Source of the DNA: Ancylothrix sp. D3o | GTDB lineage: Bacteria > Cyanobacteriota > Cyanobacteriia > Cyanobacteriales > Oscillatoriaceae | DNA length: 64,000 nucleotides | Assembly (NCBI RefSeq): GCF_025370775.1 | Contig: NZ_JAMXEX010000002.1 | Location: 372,001 to 436,000, forward strand | Reading direction: 5' to 3' | In this document: piece after piece, positions 55,079 through 63,478 of the stretch | How positions within the stretch are numbered: the first letter of the stretch is position 1 | How the letters are laid out: every line of letters begins with the position of its first letter | Program-made: the position numbers and the translations under genes | Notes under the pieces: generated by a model | The model's database searches: none | What the model saw: only the letters and a program-made list of their open reading frames with translations | What the model was told of the DNA's origin: nothing

Positions 55079-55537
55079 TTTTATAAAATATCAGCTAAAT
55101 TTCACTTTATTAGCCATATCGTCACAAGCGCTGAAATTTTTATGGCCGGTGATATAAAAAAAATCCCTCATCAATCTCTTAAAGATGTCTTACAAATTTG
55201 GGAGTTTTTTGGAAGCTATATTTCCAACAATCCTTTTTTAAGTCTAGCCGGTGAAATAAAAGCAACACCAAAACAGTTATACAGTTTCTCAGATAAGTGT
55301 GGTCTACTAAAAATCGCGTTTTTTACAAAAATTTTCTGTACTTCATTAAATTTTATTTTTAACCGGCTGCCAGACACTACGCCGGCATAACCCTACAACT
55401 ACAAGTTCCTCAATTCTAAACTCCCCCCAAAAACTCCCTCGAAAGAGGGATACACCCACAACACAACCGGCCCCGCTGATTGTTATAGTCACAGATAGAA
55501 ACCCTAAATAGAACAAAAAACCATAGGGGTAGGCACC
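55079..55537. other. Spacer after tRNA-Val
   Basis: An 82-residue frame (55142-55390) begins ATGGCCGGTGATATAAAAAA, but lacks a ribosome site and any recognised similarity; its tail becomes low complexity. I treat it as doubtful. The rest is A/T-rich or C-rich without a clear feature. Confidence 0.35.
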
Positions 55538-55795
55538 GTGTACGCTCCACAACTGCTAGAACTGAACATCGAAAACCCAAACATCCCCAAGCTGCTAGAT
55601 CCCTCCCTCCTCAAAGCAGCCCGAAAAATTTATCGTGCCTACCAGCAAGTCAACCCCGACCACATCCAGCGACCCCTGGGAGTCGCCATCAGCCGCCTTA
55701 CCTATCGCGGACAAGTAATATTTTTCCGCAAACCGATCTTATTACCCGATGAATGCTTCATCCCCTTCGAGCAAATGGAATCAGAACTGCATTAG
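55538..55795 (+). CDS. Small conserved cyanobacterial protein
   Basis: An 85-residue protein with a GTG start (AGGGGT and AGG just upstream). It contains LLDPSLLKAARKIYRAYQQ and the end segment GQVIFFRKPILLPDECFIPF. The pattern is familiar from cyanobacterial unnamed proteins. The function is unknown. Confidence 0.6.
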   Translation: MYAPQLLELNIENPNIPKLLDPSLLKAARKIYRAYQQVNPDHIQRPLGVAISRLTYRGQVIFFRKPILLPDECFIPFEQMESELH

Positions 55796-55860
55796 TCATT
55801 AGTCATTAGTCACTATCCTATAGTCAGTAAGCAATAAGTAATGACTAATCTCTCAATCCT

Positions 55861-56673
55861 ATGATCGATACCCTGATCTACACAATCACCGGCCTGTTTG
55901 TCTTCTTTCTCGGCGCTTCTATCGGTAGTTTTATTAACGTTGTAGTTTACCGTATCCCCGCCGGCCTATCCCTGCTTTGGCCCCCCTCCCGTTGTCCCCA
56001 TTGTCTCACCCGTCTCAAAGCCACAGAAAACATCCCCGTTTTTGGTTGGTTACGTCTCAAAGGAAAATGTGCCCATTGCAAAAGCCCTATTTCTAAACGC
56101 TATCCCATTATTGAAGCCACCAGCGCCTTATTATTTTTACTCGTTTATTTCCACTTTGGGATTCAATTACAAACCCTCGGATATTGGGCATTTTTTAGTT
56201 GGTTGCTTGCCCTATCTTTAATCGATTTTGACACCATGACTCTGCCAAACCCCCTCACTCAATCAGGGTTAGTGGTAGGCTTAATTTTTCAAATCATTCT
56301 CGGCATCCATAATAATAACCCCATCCCTCAAATCATGTTTGGCATCTTTGGCATGGTTTTAGGAATATGGCTTCTCGATATCATCAGTATCACCGGCTCC
56401 CTTGCCTTTGGACGCACCGCAATGGGGGCCGGTGATGCTAAACTCGCCGCTATGATGGGCGCGTGGTTGGGGTGGAGATACTTACTTGTTGCCGGCTTTC
56501 TTGCCTGTGCCACCGGCGCCCTAGCAGGCAGTGCCGGTATTGCCCTTGGATGGCTAGAACGCAATAAACCCATGCCTTTTGGCCCGTTTCTTGCCCTCGG
56601 TGCCGGTGTCACCGCCATCTGGGGACAACCTTTACTAAACGCCTACCTACAAATATTCTTTCCCCTGCGCTAA
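55861..56673 (+). CDS. pilD: Prepilin peptidase (type IV prepilin leader peptidase)
   Basis: A 270-residue A24-family aspartic protease that cuts and N-methylates type IV prepilins. The N-terminal domain has the two CxxC pairs (CPHC and CAHC, near 47-78). The catalytic Asp residues are in LIDFDTMTLPN and GAGDAKLAAMMGAWLG. About seven to eight hydrophobic helices follow. It would process pilin-type proteins such as the pilin-like gene starting at 63479. Confidence 0.93.
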   Translation: MIDTLIYTITGLFVFFLGASIGSFINVVVYRIPAGLSLLWPPSRCPHCLTRLKATENIPVFGWLRLKGKCAHCKSPISKRYPIIEATSALLFLLVYFHFGIQLQTLGYWAFFSWLLALSLIDFDTMTLPNPLTQSGLVVGLIFQIILGIHNNNPIPQIMFGIFGMVLGIWLLDIISITGSLAFGRTAMGAGDAKLAAMMGAWLGWRYLLVAGFLACATGALAGSAGIALGWLERNKPMPFGPFLALGAGVTAIWGQPLLNAYLQIFFPLR

Positions 56674-56696
56674 TTTTGTGAACCTTCACTTATTTA

Positions 56697-56978
56697 GTGC
56701 AACAGACGAATAAAGCCTTCATGGGAGACCCTTTTTTAGGTAGCAGGTTTAAAGTGAATTGGATAACCATTAGAACAACCAGCAGCCGGTGGGAAGCAGA
56801 ATTTCTGGGAGAAATATTATCTGCTAATGAAATACCCAACCGCATCCTAGACTTAGGAGTAGCATCCTATCTGGGGATGGGAAGCCCCGCCGCCTTGCAA
56901 GTACCGCTTCAACACAGGTGGACAGCGCTTTTATTACTTAGTCCCAGCGAAGCCGAAGAACAAGACCCCAACCTGTAA
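56697..56978 (+). CDS. DUF2007-like small protein
   Basis: A 93-residue protein with a GTG start (an internal ATG 8 codons on is possible). It contains VNWITIRTTSSRWEAEFLGEILSANEIP, resembling the putative signal-transducing fold of DUF2007 proteins, then SYLGMGSPAALQVPLQHRWTAL. The similarity is weak but the position before accD is consistent with a real gene. Confidence 0.55.
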   Translation: MQQTNKAFMGDPFLGSRFKVNWITIRTTSSRWEAEFLGEILSANEIPNRILDLGVASYLGMGSPAALQVPLQHRWTALLLLSPSEAEEQDPNL

Positions 56979-57043
56979 TAGAATAGAAAGTTTAAAAGCA
57001 CCCCTCGGCAGGCACTAATCGGCATCAAGTAGGTAGAGGTTTC

Positions 57044-57967
57044 ATGTCTTTATTTGATTGGTTTGCAAACCGGCGGAAAACCGGCCCCATGAGCCAAAAC
57101 ACGCAAGAACGCGAAATTGCAGATGGCTTGTGGAATAAATGTGAAAAATGCGGAGTTTTGACCTACACCAAAGACCTGCGGGCTAACCAAAAAGTTTGTT
57201 TAGAATGCGGGCATCATATCCGAGTCTACAGCGAGGAACGCATCCGCCAGTTAATTGACGCGAGCAGCTGGACTCCCCTAGATGAACAACTGCGTCCCAC
57301 AGATCCGCTAAAGTTTTATGACCGGAAATCTTACGGCGACCGGCTGCGAGAATATCAAGAAAAAACTCGTTTAAATGATGGCGTCCAAACCGGCACCGGC
57401 TTACTGGAAGGCTTACCCATCGCCCTCGGCGTAATGGACTTTCGGTTTATGGGCGGGAGTATGGGATCTGTGGTGGGCGAAAAACTCACCCGCTTAATTG
57501 AACACGCTACCAAAAACCGCATCCCCGTGATCATCGTCTGTGCGTCTGGCGGTGCCCGAATGCAAGAAGGGATGTTGAGTTTGATGCAAATGGCGAAAAT
57601 TTCCGGGGCACTGGAACGCCACCGCGAGGCAAAATTGCTTTATATCCCCATTTTGACCAATCCGACAACCGGCGGCGTAACAGCTTCTTTTGCCATGTTG
57701 GGAGATATTATTATTGCTGAACCTAAAGCAACGATTGGCTTTGCCGGCCGGCGCGTCATTGAACAAACTCTACGCGAAAAGCTGCCCGAAGATTTCCAAA
57801 GTGCTGAAGATTTGCTCAAACATGGTTTTGTGGATGCAATTGTGCCGCGAACTCATCTTAAGAGTACCTTGGCGCAGTTGATTCGCTTACACGCGCCGAC
57901 GCCGGTGCCCCTTGCTCATGCCGTTGTGGCCCCTCCACTGCCGGTTAGCGCTATTCTCCCCGATTAA
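57044..57967 (+). CDS. accD: Acetyl-CoA carboxylase carboxyltransferase subunit beta
   Basis: A 307-residue subunit that, with AccA, transfers carboxylate from biotin to acetyl-CoA for fatty-acid synthesis. The zinc finger CEKCG...CLECGH lies near residues 30-52. The crotonase-like domain has the oxyanion-hole segment [18 protein letters not shown], then [16 protein letters not shown] and [11 protein letters not shown]. The start ATG 57044 gives the usual [12 protein letters not shown] opening. Full length and intact. Confidence 0.96.
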   Translation: MSLFDWFANRRKTGPMSQNTQEREIADGLWNKCEKCGVLTYTKDLRANQKVCLECGHHIRVYSEERIRQLIDASSWTPLDEQLRPTDPLKFYDRKSYGDRLREYQEKTRLNDGVQTGTGLLEGLPIALGVMDFRFMGGSMGSVVGEKLTRLIEHATKNRIPVIIVCASGGARMQEGMLSLMQMAKISGALERHREAKLLYIPILTNPTTGGVTASFAMLGDIIIAEPKATIGFAGRRVIEQTLREKLPEDFQSAEDLLKHGFVDAIVPRTHLKSTLAQLIRLHAPTPVPLAHAVVAPPLPVSAILPD

Positions 57968-58273
57968 GAGTACATCGGGCGGGTCTTCCTCCGGTAGCGG
58001 TTCTCCCCCCGGTGCCGGCCCTCCCCCGCCTCCCCACCTTTGCAGATGTGGGCAATATTGTAAATTTTTATGAAAATGTCGCTACAGATAAAAAGCTACA
58101 AACCTTAGCCGGTAAGAGTTTTTTGCGAAATTCCCTCAACGATAAAACAGAAAGTGGAAAGAGGCTTTTTTGTGTAATCGGGGTAACGAATTTGAACGAA
58201 AAGTACCGCTCGGTGAGATGATATTGGTATTAACTCGGCTTCTGTCTCAATTTTTGGGCAAAACATCACCGTT
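57968..58273. other. Spacer downstream of accD
   Basis: No convincing gene; short frames here overlap each other and have no ribosome site. It is likely the promoter region for the small gene at 58274. Confidence 0.35.
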
Positions 58274-58453
58274 ATGGGATTTGCAGACTTGTCAATTGCT
58301 GAAATCGCAGAAGACTATAATTTTCCGCTTGAGGAAGTATGCCGTCTGTGCGACAAGCTGGGCATTGCTTACAAAACCCCTCAAACTCGTCTGGCGTTAG
58401 AAGATGCTAAAGCCATCATTGCTGAAATTCTGCGTTTCTCGGCAGGCGAGTGA
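58274..58453 (+). CDS. Small conserved cyanobacterial helical protein
   Basis: A 59-residue protein beginning MGFADLSIAEIAEDYNFPLE and containing EEVCRLCDKLGIAYK and LALEDAKAIIAEIL. This pattern recurs in small conserved cyanobacterial proteins and looks like a helix-turn-helix. The frame is open upstream for about 17 codons but has no better start codon. It lies 120 bp before psbV, which recalls other cyanobacteria. The function is unknown. Confidence 0.6.
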   Translation: MGFADLSIAEIAEDYNFPLEEVCRLCDKLGIAYKTPQTRLALEDAKAIIAEILRFSAGE

Positions 58454-58575
58454 GGGTGAAGAAATATAGCCTAAGTCTGTATCTATGCCGTAAGGGGGAT
58501 GCACTCCAAAATAAGACCTTTTAGCCATAGCTGTGTTGAGTGTCCACACTTAAAGGGGATTTGTTGAGGAAAACC

Positions 58576-59067
58576 ATGCTGAAAAGATACATTTGGCTGG
58601 CTGTAGCCACTGTATTCTTCACGTTTCAAATGTTTGTCAGCCAAGCCTTTGCGGTTGAGCTAGACCAAGCAAGTCGTACCGTTGCCCTTGATGAAAGTGG
58701 GAAAACGGTTGTGGTGTCGGTGAAAGATTTGGAAAAAGGCAAGCGGTTATTTATTAATGCTTGTTCTCAATGCCATGTCGGCGGCAAAACCAGAACGAAC
58801 CCGAACGTGAATTTAGGCCCAGAATCTCTGGCCGGTGCGCTGCCCCGCCGAGATAATGTTGAGGGGTTGGTGGATTATATGAAAAATCCCACCAGCTATG
58901 ACGGGTTTGTGGATATTTCTGAGTTCCACCCCAGTATCGAAAGTGCGGATCTTTATCCTCAGATGAGAAATTTGTCTGAAGATGATTTGTATTCGATAGC
59001 GGGCCATATTCTTGTTCAGCCTAATATTCTGGGCAAAATGTGGGGCGGCGGCAAGGTGTACAACTAA
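58576..59067 (+). CDS. psbV: Photosystem II cytochrome c-550 (PsbV)
   Basis: A 163-residue secreted haem protein that binds the lumenal face of photosystem II and stabilises the Mn4CaO5 cluster. A 26-residue signal peptide ends near QAFA. The haem motif is ACSQCH; the second axial His is in ISEFHPSIE. The C-terminal GGKVYN is as in other PsbV proteins. The start at ATG 58576 (TGAGGA upstream) gives the usual MLKR opening. It is the first gene of a three-cytochrome series. Confidence 0.96.
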   Translation: MLKRYIWLAVATVFFTFQMFVSQAFAVELDQASRTVALDESGKTVVVSVKDLEKGKRLFINACSQCHVGGKTRTNPNVNLGPESLAGALPRRDNVEGLVDYMKNPTSYDGFVDISEFHPSIESADLYPQMRNLSEDDLYSIAGHILVQPNILGKMWGGGKVYN

Positions 59068-59082
59068 TGTCTTGCCGATAAT

Positions 59083-59144
59083 AAGTAAAAAGTAAAAGGT
59101 AAAATTTTGTTGCTACCTCTTGACTTTTTACTTTTTACTTTTTT
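59083..59144. terminator. Long A/T-rich inverted repeat between psbV and psbV2
   Basis: The arms AAGTAAAAAGTAAAA and its complement flank a 30-nt loop, ending in a T-run on the + strand. It could terminate psbV transcription and partly separate psbV2. Confidence 0.55.
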
Positions 59145-59161
59145 CAACCAAAGGGTCACTA

Positions 59162-59665
59162 ATGCTGCGTAGTTTCTTTTCGATTACCGTCTGGCGAGCT
59201 TTTTTTGCTGTTTGTTTAATTTGGATGGCGCTAACAATGCCGGCTACTGCGGCAACAAAGATCGATCCTTATGTGTTGCAGTATCTTAAGGCAAGTCAGC
59301 CGGTGGAAGTTCCGCTTAATGCTGCCGGTGATACCAAAACCTTTACGCCGGAGCAGTTGTCTGAAGGCAAGCGCTTGTTTAAATCAAGCTGCATTAACTG
59401 TCACGTTGGCGGTGCTACGCTTCCCAATCCGATTGTTTCTCTGTCTTTGAGTAAGCTAAAGGGGGCAACTCCTCCCCGCGATACTCTTGAGGGGTTGGTG
59501 GCTTTTATGCGCCATCCTATGACTTATGACGGTACTGAGGAGGCGGTTTTATGCCGTGAGGTACCGGCTAGTTGGTTGCCTCAAGAGACGACAGAGAATC
59601 TTGCGGCTTTTGTTTTAAGGGCTGCTGAGGTCGCTCGCGGATGGGCAACGGCTCGGTTTGAATAG
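59162..59665 (+). CDS. psbV2: Cytochrome c-550-like protein PsbV2
   Basis: A 167-residue exported c-type cytochrome paralogous to PsbV. The signal peptide ends near PATAA. The haem motif is SCINCH. At the place of the PsbV second ligand (FHPS), this protein has VLCREV with a Cys, matching the Cys axial ligand reported for PsbV2 of Thermosynechococcus. It probably has a very low or unusual redox potential. The function is unclear; it can partly replace PsbV in some species. Start at ATG 59162. Confidence 0.9.
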   Translation: MLRSFFSITVWRAFFAVCLIWMALTMPATAATKIDPYVLQYLKASQPVEVPLNAAGDTKTFTPEQLSEGKRLFKSSCINCHVGGATLPNPIVSLSLSKLKGATPPRDTLEGLVAFMRHPMTYDGTEEAVLCREVPASWLPQETTENLAAFVLRAAEVARGWATARFE

Positions 59666-59777
59666 AAAACCGGCATTTTTGTTCTTTCGTTCTGTACCCG
59701 CTTGCGTCGGGTGTAGACTGTGCCCGATAAAATGAAGTTTGACGAAAACTTCCTGTGTTTAGATGAGGAGAACTACC

Positions 59778-60110
59778 TTGAAGAAAGTTTTATCTGTTGT
59801 TTTGTTGGCTTTGGCCGCTGTGACCTTTTTCTTTAGCTCTCCGGCCCTTGCTGGTGATGCTGGTGCTGGTGCCAAGGTGTTTAGTGCTAATTGTGCGGCT
59901 TGTCATGCCGGTGGCAATAATGTGGTAATGGCCCAAAAAACTCTTAAGAAGGATGCTTTGGAAAAGTTCAACATGAATTCTTTGGAGTCTATTGTTACTC
60001 AAGTTACTAAGGGCAAAAATGCGATGCCGGCTTTTGCTGGCCGTCTGACCGCTGCTCAAATTGAGGATGTGGCTACCTATGTTTTAAACCAAGCTGAAAA
60101 AGGCTGGTAG
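59778..60110 (+). CDS. petJ: Cytochrome c6 (PetJ)
   Basis: A 110-residue precursor of the soluble lumenal electron carrier between cytochrome b6f and photosystem I. A TTG start at 59778 is chosen because GAGGAG is 7-8 bases upstream and the resulting [10 protein letters not shown] opening matches other PetJ signal peptides; an in-frame ATG at 59763 lies on the ribosome site itself. The haem motif is NCAACH, and the Met ligand is in KNAMPAFAG. The end is the standard VLNQAEKGW. Confidence 0.93.
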   Translation: MKKVLSVVLLALAAVTFFFSSPALAGDAGAGAKVFSANCAACHAGGNNVVMAQKTLKKDALEKFNMNSLESIVTQVTKGKNAMPAFAGRLTAAQIEDVATYVLNQAEKGW

Positions 60111-60329
60111 ATTTTGATGAGATAGCAGTGGAGGGTGAGAATTTGGGGTTAAATTTTCCTTGTTTTTCACTCTTTACTGTTATCTTGTGTTTTATTTGAT
60201 TGCCGTCATTAAAATCTTTTAATCTTGAAAATTAAACAAAAATAGGCTTATCTTTCCAAGTTTGCGGTCGGTTTTTTTCTTGTCGGGGGTTCGCAAACGT
60301 TAAGTTATGATCCAAAGCTAATAGCTAAA

Positions 60330-60401
60330 AGCCTTTGACGAGGATTGAACTCGTGACCTCACCCTTACCAAGGGTGTGCTCTACCACTGAGCTACAAAGG
60401 C
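60330..60401 (-). tRNA. tRNA-Thr (GGU)
   Basis: Minus-strand cloverleaf, 72 nt with the discriminator. The acceptor stem GCCTTTG pairs with CAAAGGC; D arm AGCTCAGTGGTAGAGC; anticodon loop TTGGTAA with anticodon GGT; T arm ACGAGTTCAATCCTCGT. Confidence 0.94.
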
Positions 60402-60417
60402 ATTAAAAAGTGGAAAG

Positions 60418-60499
60418 TGGGCCGAGCTAGATTCGAACTAGCGTAGGCGTAGCCAGTGGATTTACAGTCCACCCCCATTAGCCACTCGGGCATCGACCC
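60418..60499 (-). tRNA. tRNA-Tyr (GUA)
   Basis: Minus-strand class II tRNA of 82 nt. The acceptor GGGTCGA pairs with TCGGCCC; the anticodon loop is CTGTAAA with anticodon GTA; a long variable arm (GGCTACGCCTACG) is typical of bacterial tRNA-Tyr. The discriminator is A. Confidence 0.94.
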
Positions 60500-60818
60500 G
60501 CGCTTTCCACAGTTATAAACTGTAGCACAGGGTACTGGAGATTGCAAGTAGTTTGAGAAAGAAATTTTTGCTTTTTGCCGAAACTCCCTGAAATCCTTGC
60601 CTAATAAGCATTACAGCCAGAGGTAATCAAAAAGAAAGGCCCGCCCTTGTGCCGGCCCGCAGATTGGCACAAGGCCGCAGGCAAAAGCACAGGACACCGA
60701 TCTGTTAAGTTAATTAAAGATGGCTGCAATATTCCCTACCCCCAGACAACCACTCAAACCGCATCCAGATGCTCACTCAGTCCGCGTAAACTTCACTCAA
60801 TTGACACCAAATCATACA
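60500..60818. other. Spacer upstream of map
   Basis: No gene. It contains an inverted repeat CCTTGTGCC (60645-60653) / GGCACAAGG (60666-60674) with a 12-nt loop, followed 145 bp later by the map start. An open stretch precedes the chosen ATG but has no similarity to Map. Confidence 0.4.
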
Positions 60819-61646
60819 ATGAACATTCTCACCAACCTCCTCGCCCCAAAAACTCAAGAACCCACTGTCAAAAAAACACGCCGGGGTATAGAAATTAAAT
60901 CCGAACGCGAAATCGAAATTATGCGACAGTCTGGTAAAATTGTCGCTACCGTCTTAAAAGAAATCTCCGAGATGGTACAGCCCGGAATGACAACGGCTGA
61001 CCTAGATGCTTACGCAGAAAAACGCATCCGTGAGATGGGTGCAACCCCCAGCTTTAAAGGCTATCATGGCTTCCCCGCCTCTATTTGCTCTAGCATTAAT
61101 AACGAAGTTGTACATGGCATCCCTAGCCGCAAAAAAGTTATTCGTAGTGGCGACGTTTTAAAAGTGGACACCGGCGCGGTTTGGAATGGTTTTCACGGCG
61201 ACTCCTGCATCACCATTGCTGTTGGCGAAGTCACCCCGGAAGCCGCAAAATTAATCCGCGTAGCCGAAGAAGCTCTTTTTAAAGGAATTGAACAAGTAAA
61301 AGCAGGCAATTTTCTCTTAGATATTGCCGGTGCCATTGAAGATCATGTTAAAGCAAATAACTTTTCCGTTGTCGAAGATTTTACCGGTCATGGTGTGGGG
61401 AGAAACTTGCACGAGGAACCTTCAGTTTTTAACTTCCGCACCCATGAATTGCCTAACGTGAGACTGCGTGCCGGCATGACTTTAGCCATTGAGCCTATTT
61501 TGAATGCCGGTTCACGTTTTACCCGCGTTTTATCAGACAGATGGACGGCTGTAACCAAAGATAAATCGCTGTCTGCACAGTTTGAGCATACAGTTTTGGT
61601 AACAGAAAAAGGCTACGAAATTTTAACAGATCGCAGCAAAGTTTAA
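60819..61646 (+). CDS. map: Methionine aminopeptidase, type I
   Basis: A 275-residue enzyme that removes the initiator methionine from nascent proteins. The five metal ligands are visible: Asp in [11 protein letters not shown], Asp in GDSCIT, His in [13 protein letters not shown], Glu in AIEPILN and Glu in QFEHTVLV. The fold is the same pita-bread family as pepP at 2193. ATG 60819 gives a short N-terminal extension ([11 protein letters not shown]) common in cyanobacteria. Confidence 0.94.
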   Translation: MNILTNLLAPKTQEPTVKKTRRGIEIKSEREIEIMRQSGKIVATVLKEISEMVQPGMTTADLDAYAEKRIREMGATPSFKGYHGFPASICSSINNEVVHGIPSRKKVIRSGDVLKVDTGAVWNGFHGDSCITIAVGEVTPEAAKLIRVAEEALFKGIEQVKAGNFLLDIAGAIEDHVKANNFSVVEDFTGHGVGRNLHEEPSVFNFRTHELPNVRLRAGMTLAIEPILNAGSRFTRVLSDRWTAVTKDKSLSAQFEHTVLVTEKGYEILTDRSKV

Positions 61647-61677
61647 AAGCAAAATCTCTAGTTAAATAGGTAGAAAA

Positions 61678-61706
61678 AAACCGGTTTTCTCGAAGAAACC
61701 CGGTTT
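61678..61706 (+). terminator. Hairpin downstream of map
   Basis: AAACCGGTTTTCT pairs with AGAAACCCGGTTT over 13 bp with one mismatch and a 3-nt loop, about 31 bp after the map stop. The T-run is weak. Confidence 0.6.
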
Positions 61707-61963
61707 CTCTGCTTCCAACTGATTTTTTTTGTGGACTTACACGCCGAACCTAAAAAAATGCGATTTATAAACAACTAATTTCTATCTGTCAATGATGGGC
61801 GGGAGAAACCAGCTTTTTTGAGTTTGTCCTATTTTTTACACCTCAAAAAAGGACACTTTAACAACCGGCTATCCCCAACCCCTTTTTAGGAAAAAATAAG
61901 ACAAAAATAGAAAAACACAACACCTAACAACTTTCAGCAACCCGTAAAGCTAAACAAAATAAT
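61707..61963. promoter_or_regulatory. Leader of the amidase gene with competing hairpins
   Basis: The 61813-61822 arm CTTTTTTGAG pairs with 61842-61851 CTCAAAAAAG, and the latter region (to 61854) can instead pair with 61826-61837 GTCCTATTTTTT. The two folds exclude each other. No known riboswitch is recognised. Confidence 0.3.
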
Positions 61964-63358
61964 ATGAATTCTGAACAACTCGCCTTTAGCCCCGCCCTTC
62001 AACAAGCAGAACTCATCCGCACAAAACAAATTTCTCCCTTAGAACTGACAAAACTCTATCTTGAACGCATAGAAAAAATTGACCCGCAACTGACAAGTTA
62101 TTATCATATTGCGGCAGAGATGGCTCTCGCTGATGCCAAAGCCAAAACCGAAAAACTTATTAAAAACTCTAGCGAACTCCCGCCGTTTTTTGGCGTTCCT
62201 ATTTCTATTAAAGACCTCAACCCTGTCAATAATTTACCTTGCAGTTATGGTGTGCCTGCACTGCGAGACAAACCGGCCAACCTTGACAGCGGCGTTGTGA
62301 CAAAAATTAAACAAGCGGGCTTTACCATTTTGGGCAAAACAGCCACCTCCCAACTCGGTACCCTTCCCTACACCGAACCGGCAGGCTTTGCCCCCACCCG
62401 CAACCCTTGGAACCTCAACTACACCCCAGGCGGTTCGAGCGGTGGCGCAGCAGCAGCCCTAGCAGCCGGCCTCTGTGCCATTTCCCTAGGTTCCGATGGC
62501 GGCGGGTCTGTTCGCGGCCCAGCAAGCTGTTGTGGAGTGGTGGGGCTCAAACCGGCACGCGGACGCATCACTTCGGCACCCGTTGGCGACTGGTTAAATG
62601 GCATTGCTACGAATGGGGTTTTAGCGCGTACGGTTGAAGATGCGGCGGCTTTTTTGGATGTGGTGAGTGGTTATTTCACAGGAGATCCTTATTGGTTGCC
62701 GGCGCCAGAAACATCTTTTTTAAGTGCAAGTCAGCAAAAATTAGGCGATTTAAGAATTGCTTTTACAACTAAGTTGCCGCCTTTGGGAGAAGCGCATCCG
62801 ACTTGTGGAAAAGCGGTTTTAGAAACTGGAAAAATTTTGGAAAATTACGGCCATAAATTGCAAGAAAGCTGTCCTGATTTTAATGGATTAATTGATCCTT
62901 TTAAAGTAATTTGGCAAGCTGCGGTTGCCACATTTAATATTCCCCCGGAACTGCTGGAACCGATGAACCGCTGGTTATTAGAAACCGGCAACAGTGCGGG
63001 GACTTATTTACAAGCTATCGCCCAAGTGCAAATGATTTCGCGGGGTATTGTGGGATTTTTTGATAATTTTGATATTTTGGTGTTGCCGGTGAATTTGCAT
63101 CCTGCTATTAAAATTGGGGAATGGGCACATTTATCACCAGAAGACACTTTGCAAAAAATTACTAATTGGATCGCGCCTTGTCCGCCGTTTAATGTAAGTG
63201 GTTTGCCTGCTATTTCTGTACCGGCCGGTTTTGATGAAAATGGTGTGCCGGTGGGTGTTCAGTTAGTAGGAAAGCCGGCATCGGAAGGCACTTTACTTGC
63301 GGTTGCTGCTCAACTGGAAAAGGCTACATCTTTTCACACTAAATACCCTAATTTTTAG
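61964..63358 (+). CDS. Amidase (amidase-signature family)
   Basis: A 464-residue amidase-signature hydrolase. The Ser-cisSer-Lys triad is visible: Lys in PISIKDLN (near 83), the cis-Ser in GGGSVRGPA (near 181) and the nucleophilic Ser in the Gly/Ser-rich GGSSGGAAA (near 158 in the block) and neighbouring residues. It is GatA-like in length, but no gatC or gatB is adjacent, and cyanobacterial GatA has a different N terminus, so it is more likely a general or secondary amidase. Substrate unknown. Confidence 0.85.
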   Translation: MNSEQLAFSPALQQAELIRTKQISPLELTKLYLERIEKIDPQLTSYYHIAAEMALADAKAKTEKLIKNSSELPPFFGVPISIKDLNPVNNLPCSYGVPALRDKPANLDSGVVTKIKQAGFTILGKTATSQLGTLPYTEPAGFAPTRNPWNLNYTPGGSSGGAAAALAAGLCAISLGSDGGGSVRGPASCCGVVGLKPARGRITSAPVGDWLNGIATNGVLARTVEDAAAFLDVVSGYFTGDPYWLPAPETSFLSASQQKLGDLRIAFTTKLPPLGEAHPTCGKAVLETGKILENYGHKLQESCPDFNGLIDPFKVIWQAAVATFNIPPELLEPMNRWLLETGNSAGTYLQAIAQVQMISRGIVGFFDNFDILVLPVNLHPAIKIGEWAHLSPEDTLQKITNWIAPCPPFNVSGLPAISVPAGFDENGVPVGVQLVGKPASEGTLLAVAAQLEKATSFHTKYPNF

Positions 63359-63478
63359 CATAGATAGGGGCGGGTTTATGGCTGGGTTCTGCGGGTAGAA
63401 TAAATTAACTAGAACCCACCGCTAAAAAATTTTTTTGTGCTATCTTAAAAAAAACTTTGTGGAAACAAGAGAATCTTT

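Noticed and set aside
55142-55390. 82-residue frame after tRNA-Val
   Set aside because: No ribosome site, no recognised motif and a low-complexity tail; listed only as part of a spacer.
61964-63358. GatA subunit of Asp/Glu-tRNA amidotransferase
   Set aside because: No gatB or gatC nearby and the N terminus differs; called a general amidase.
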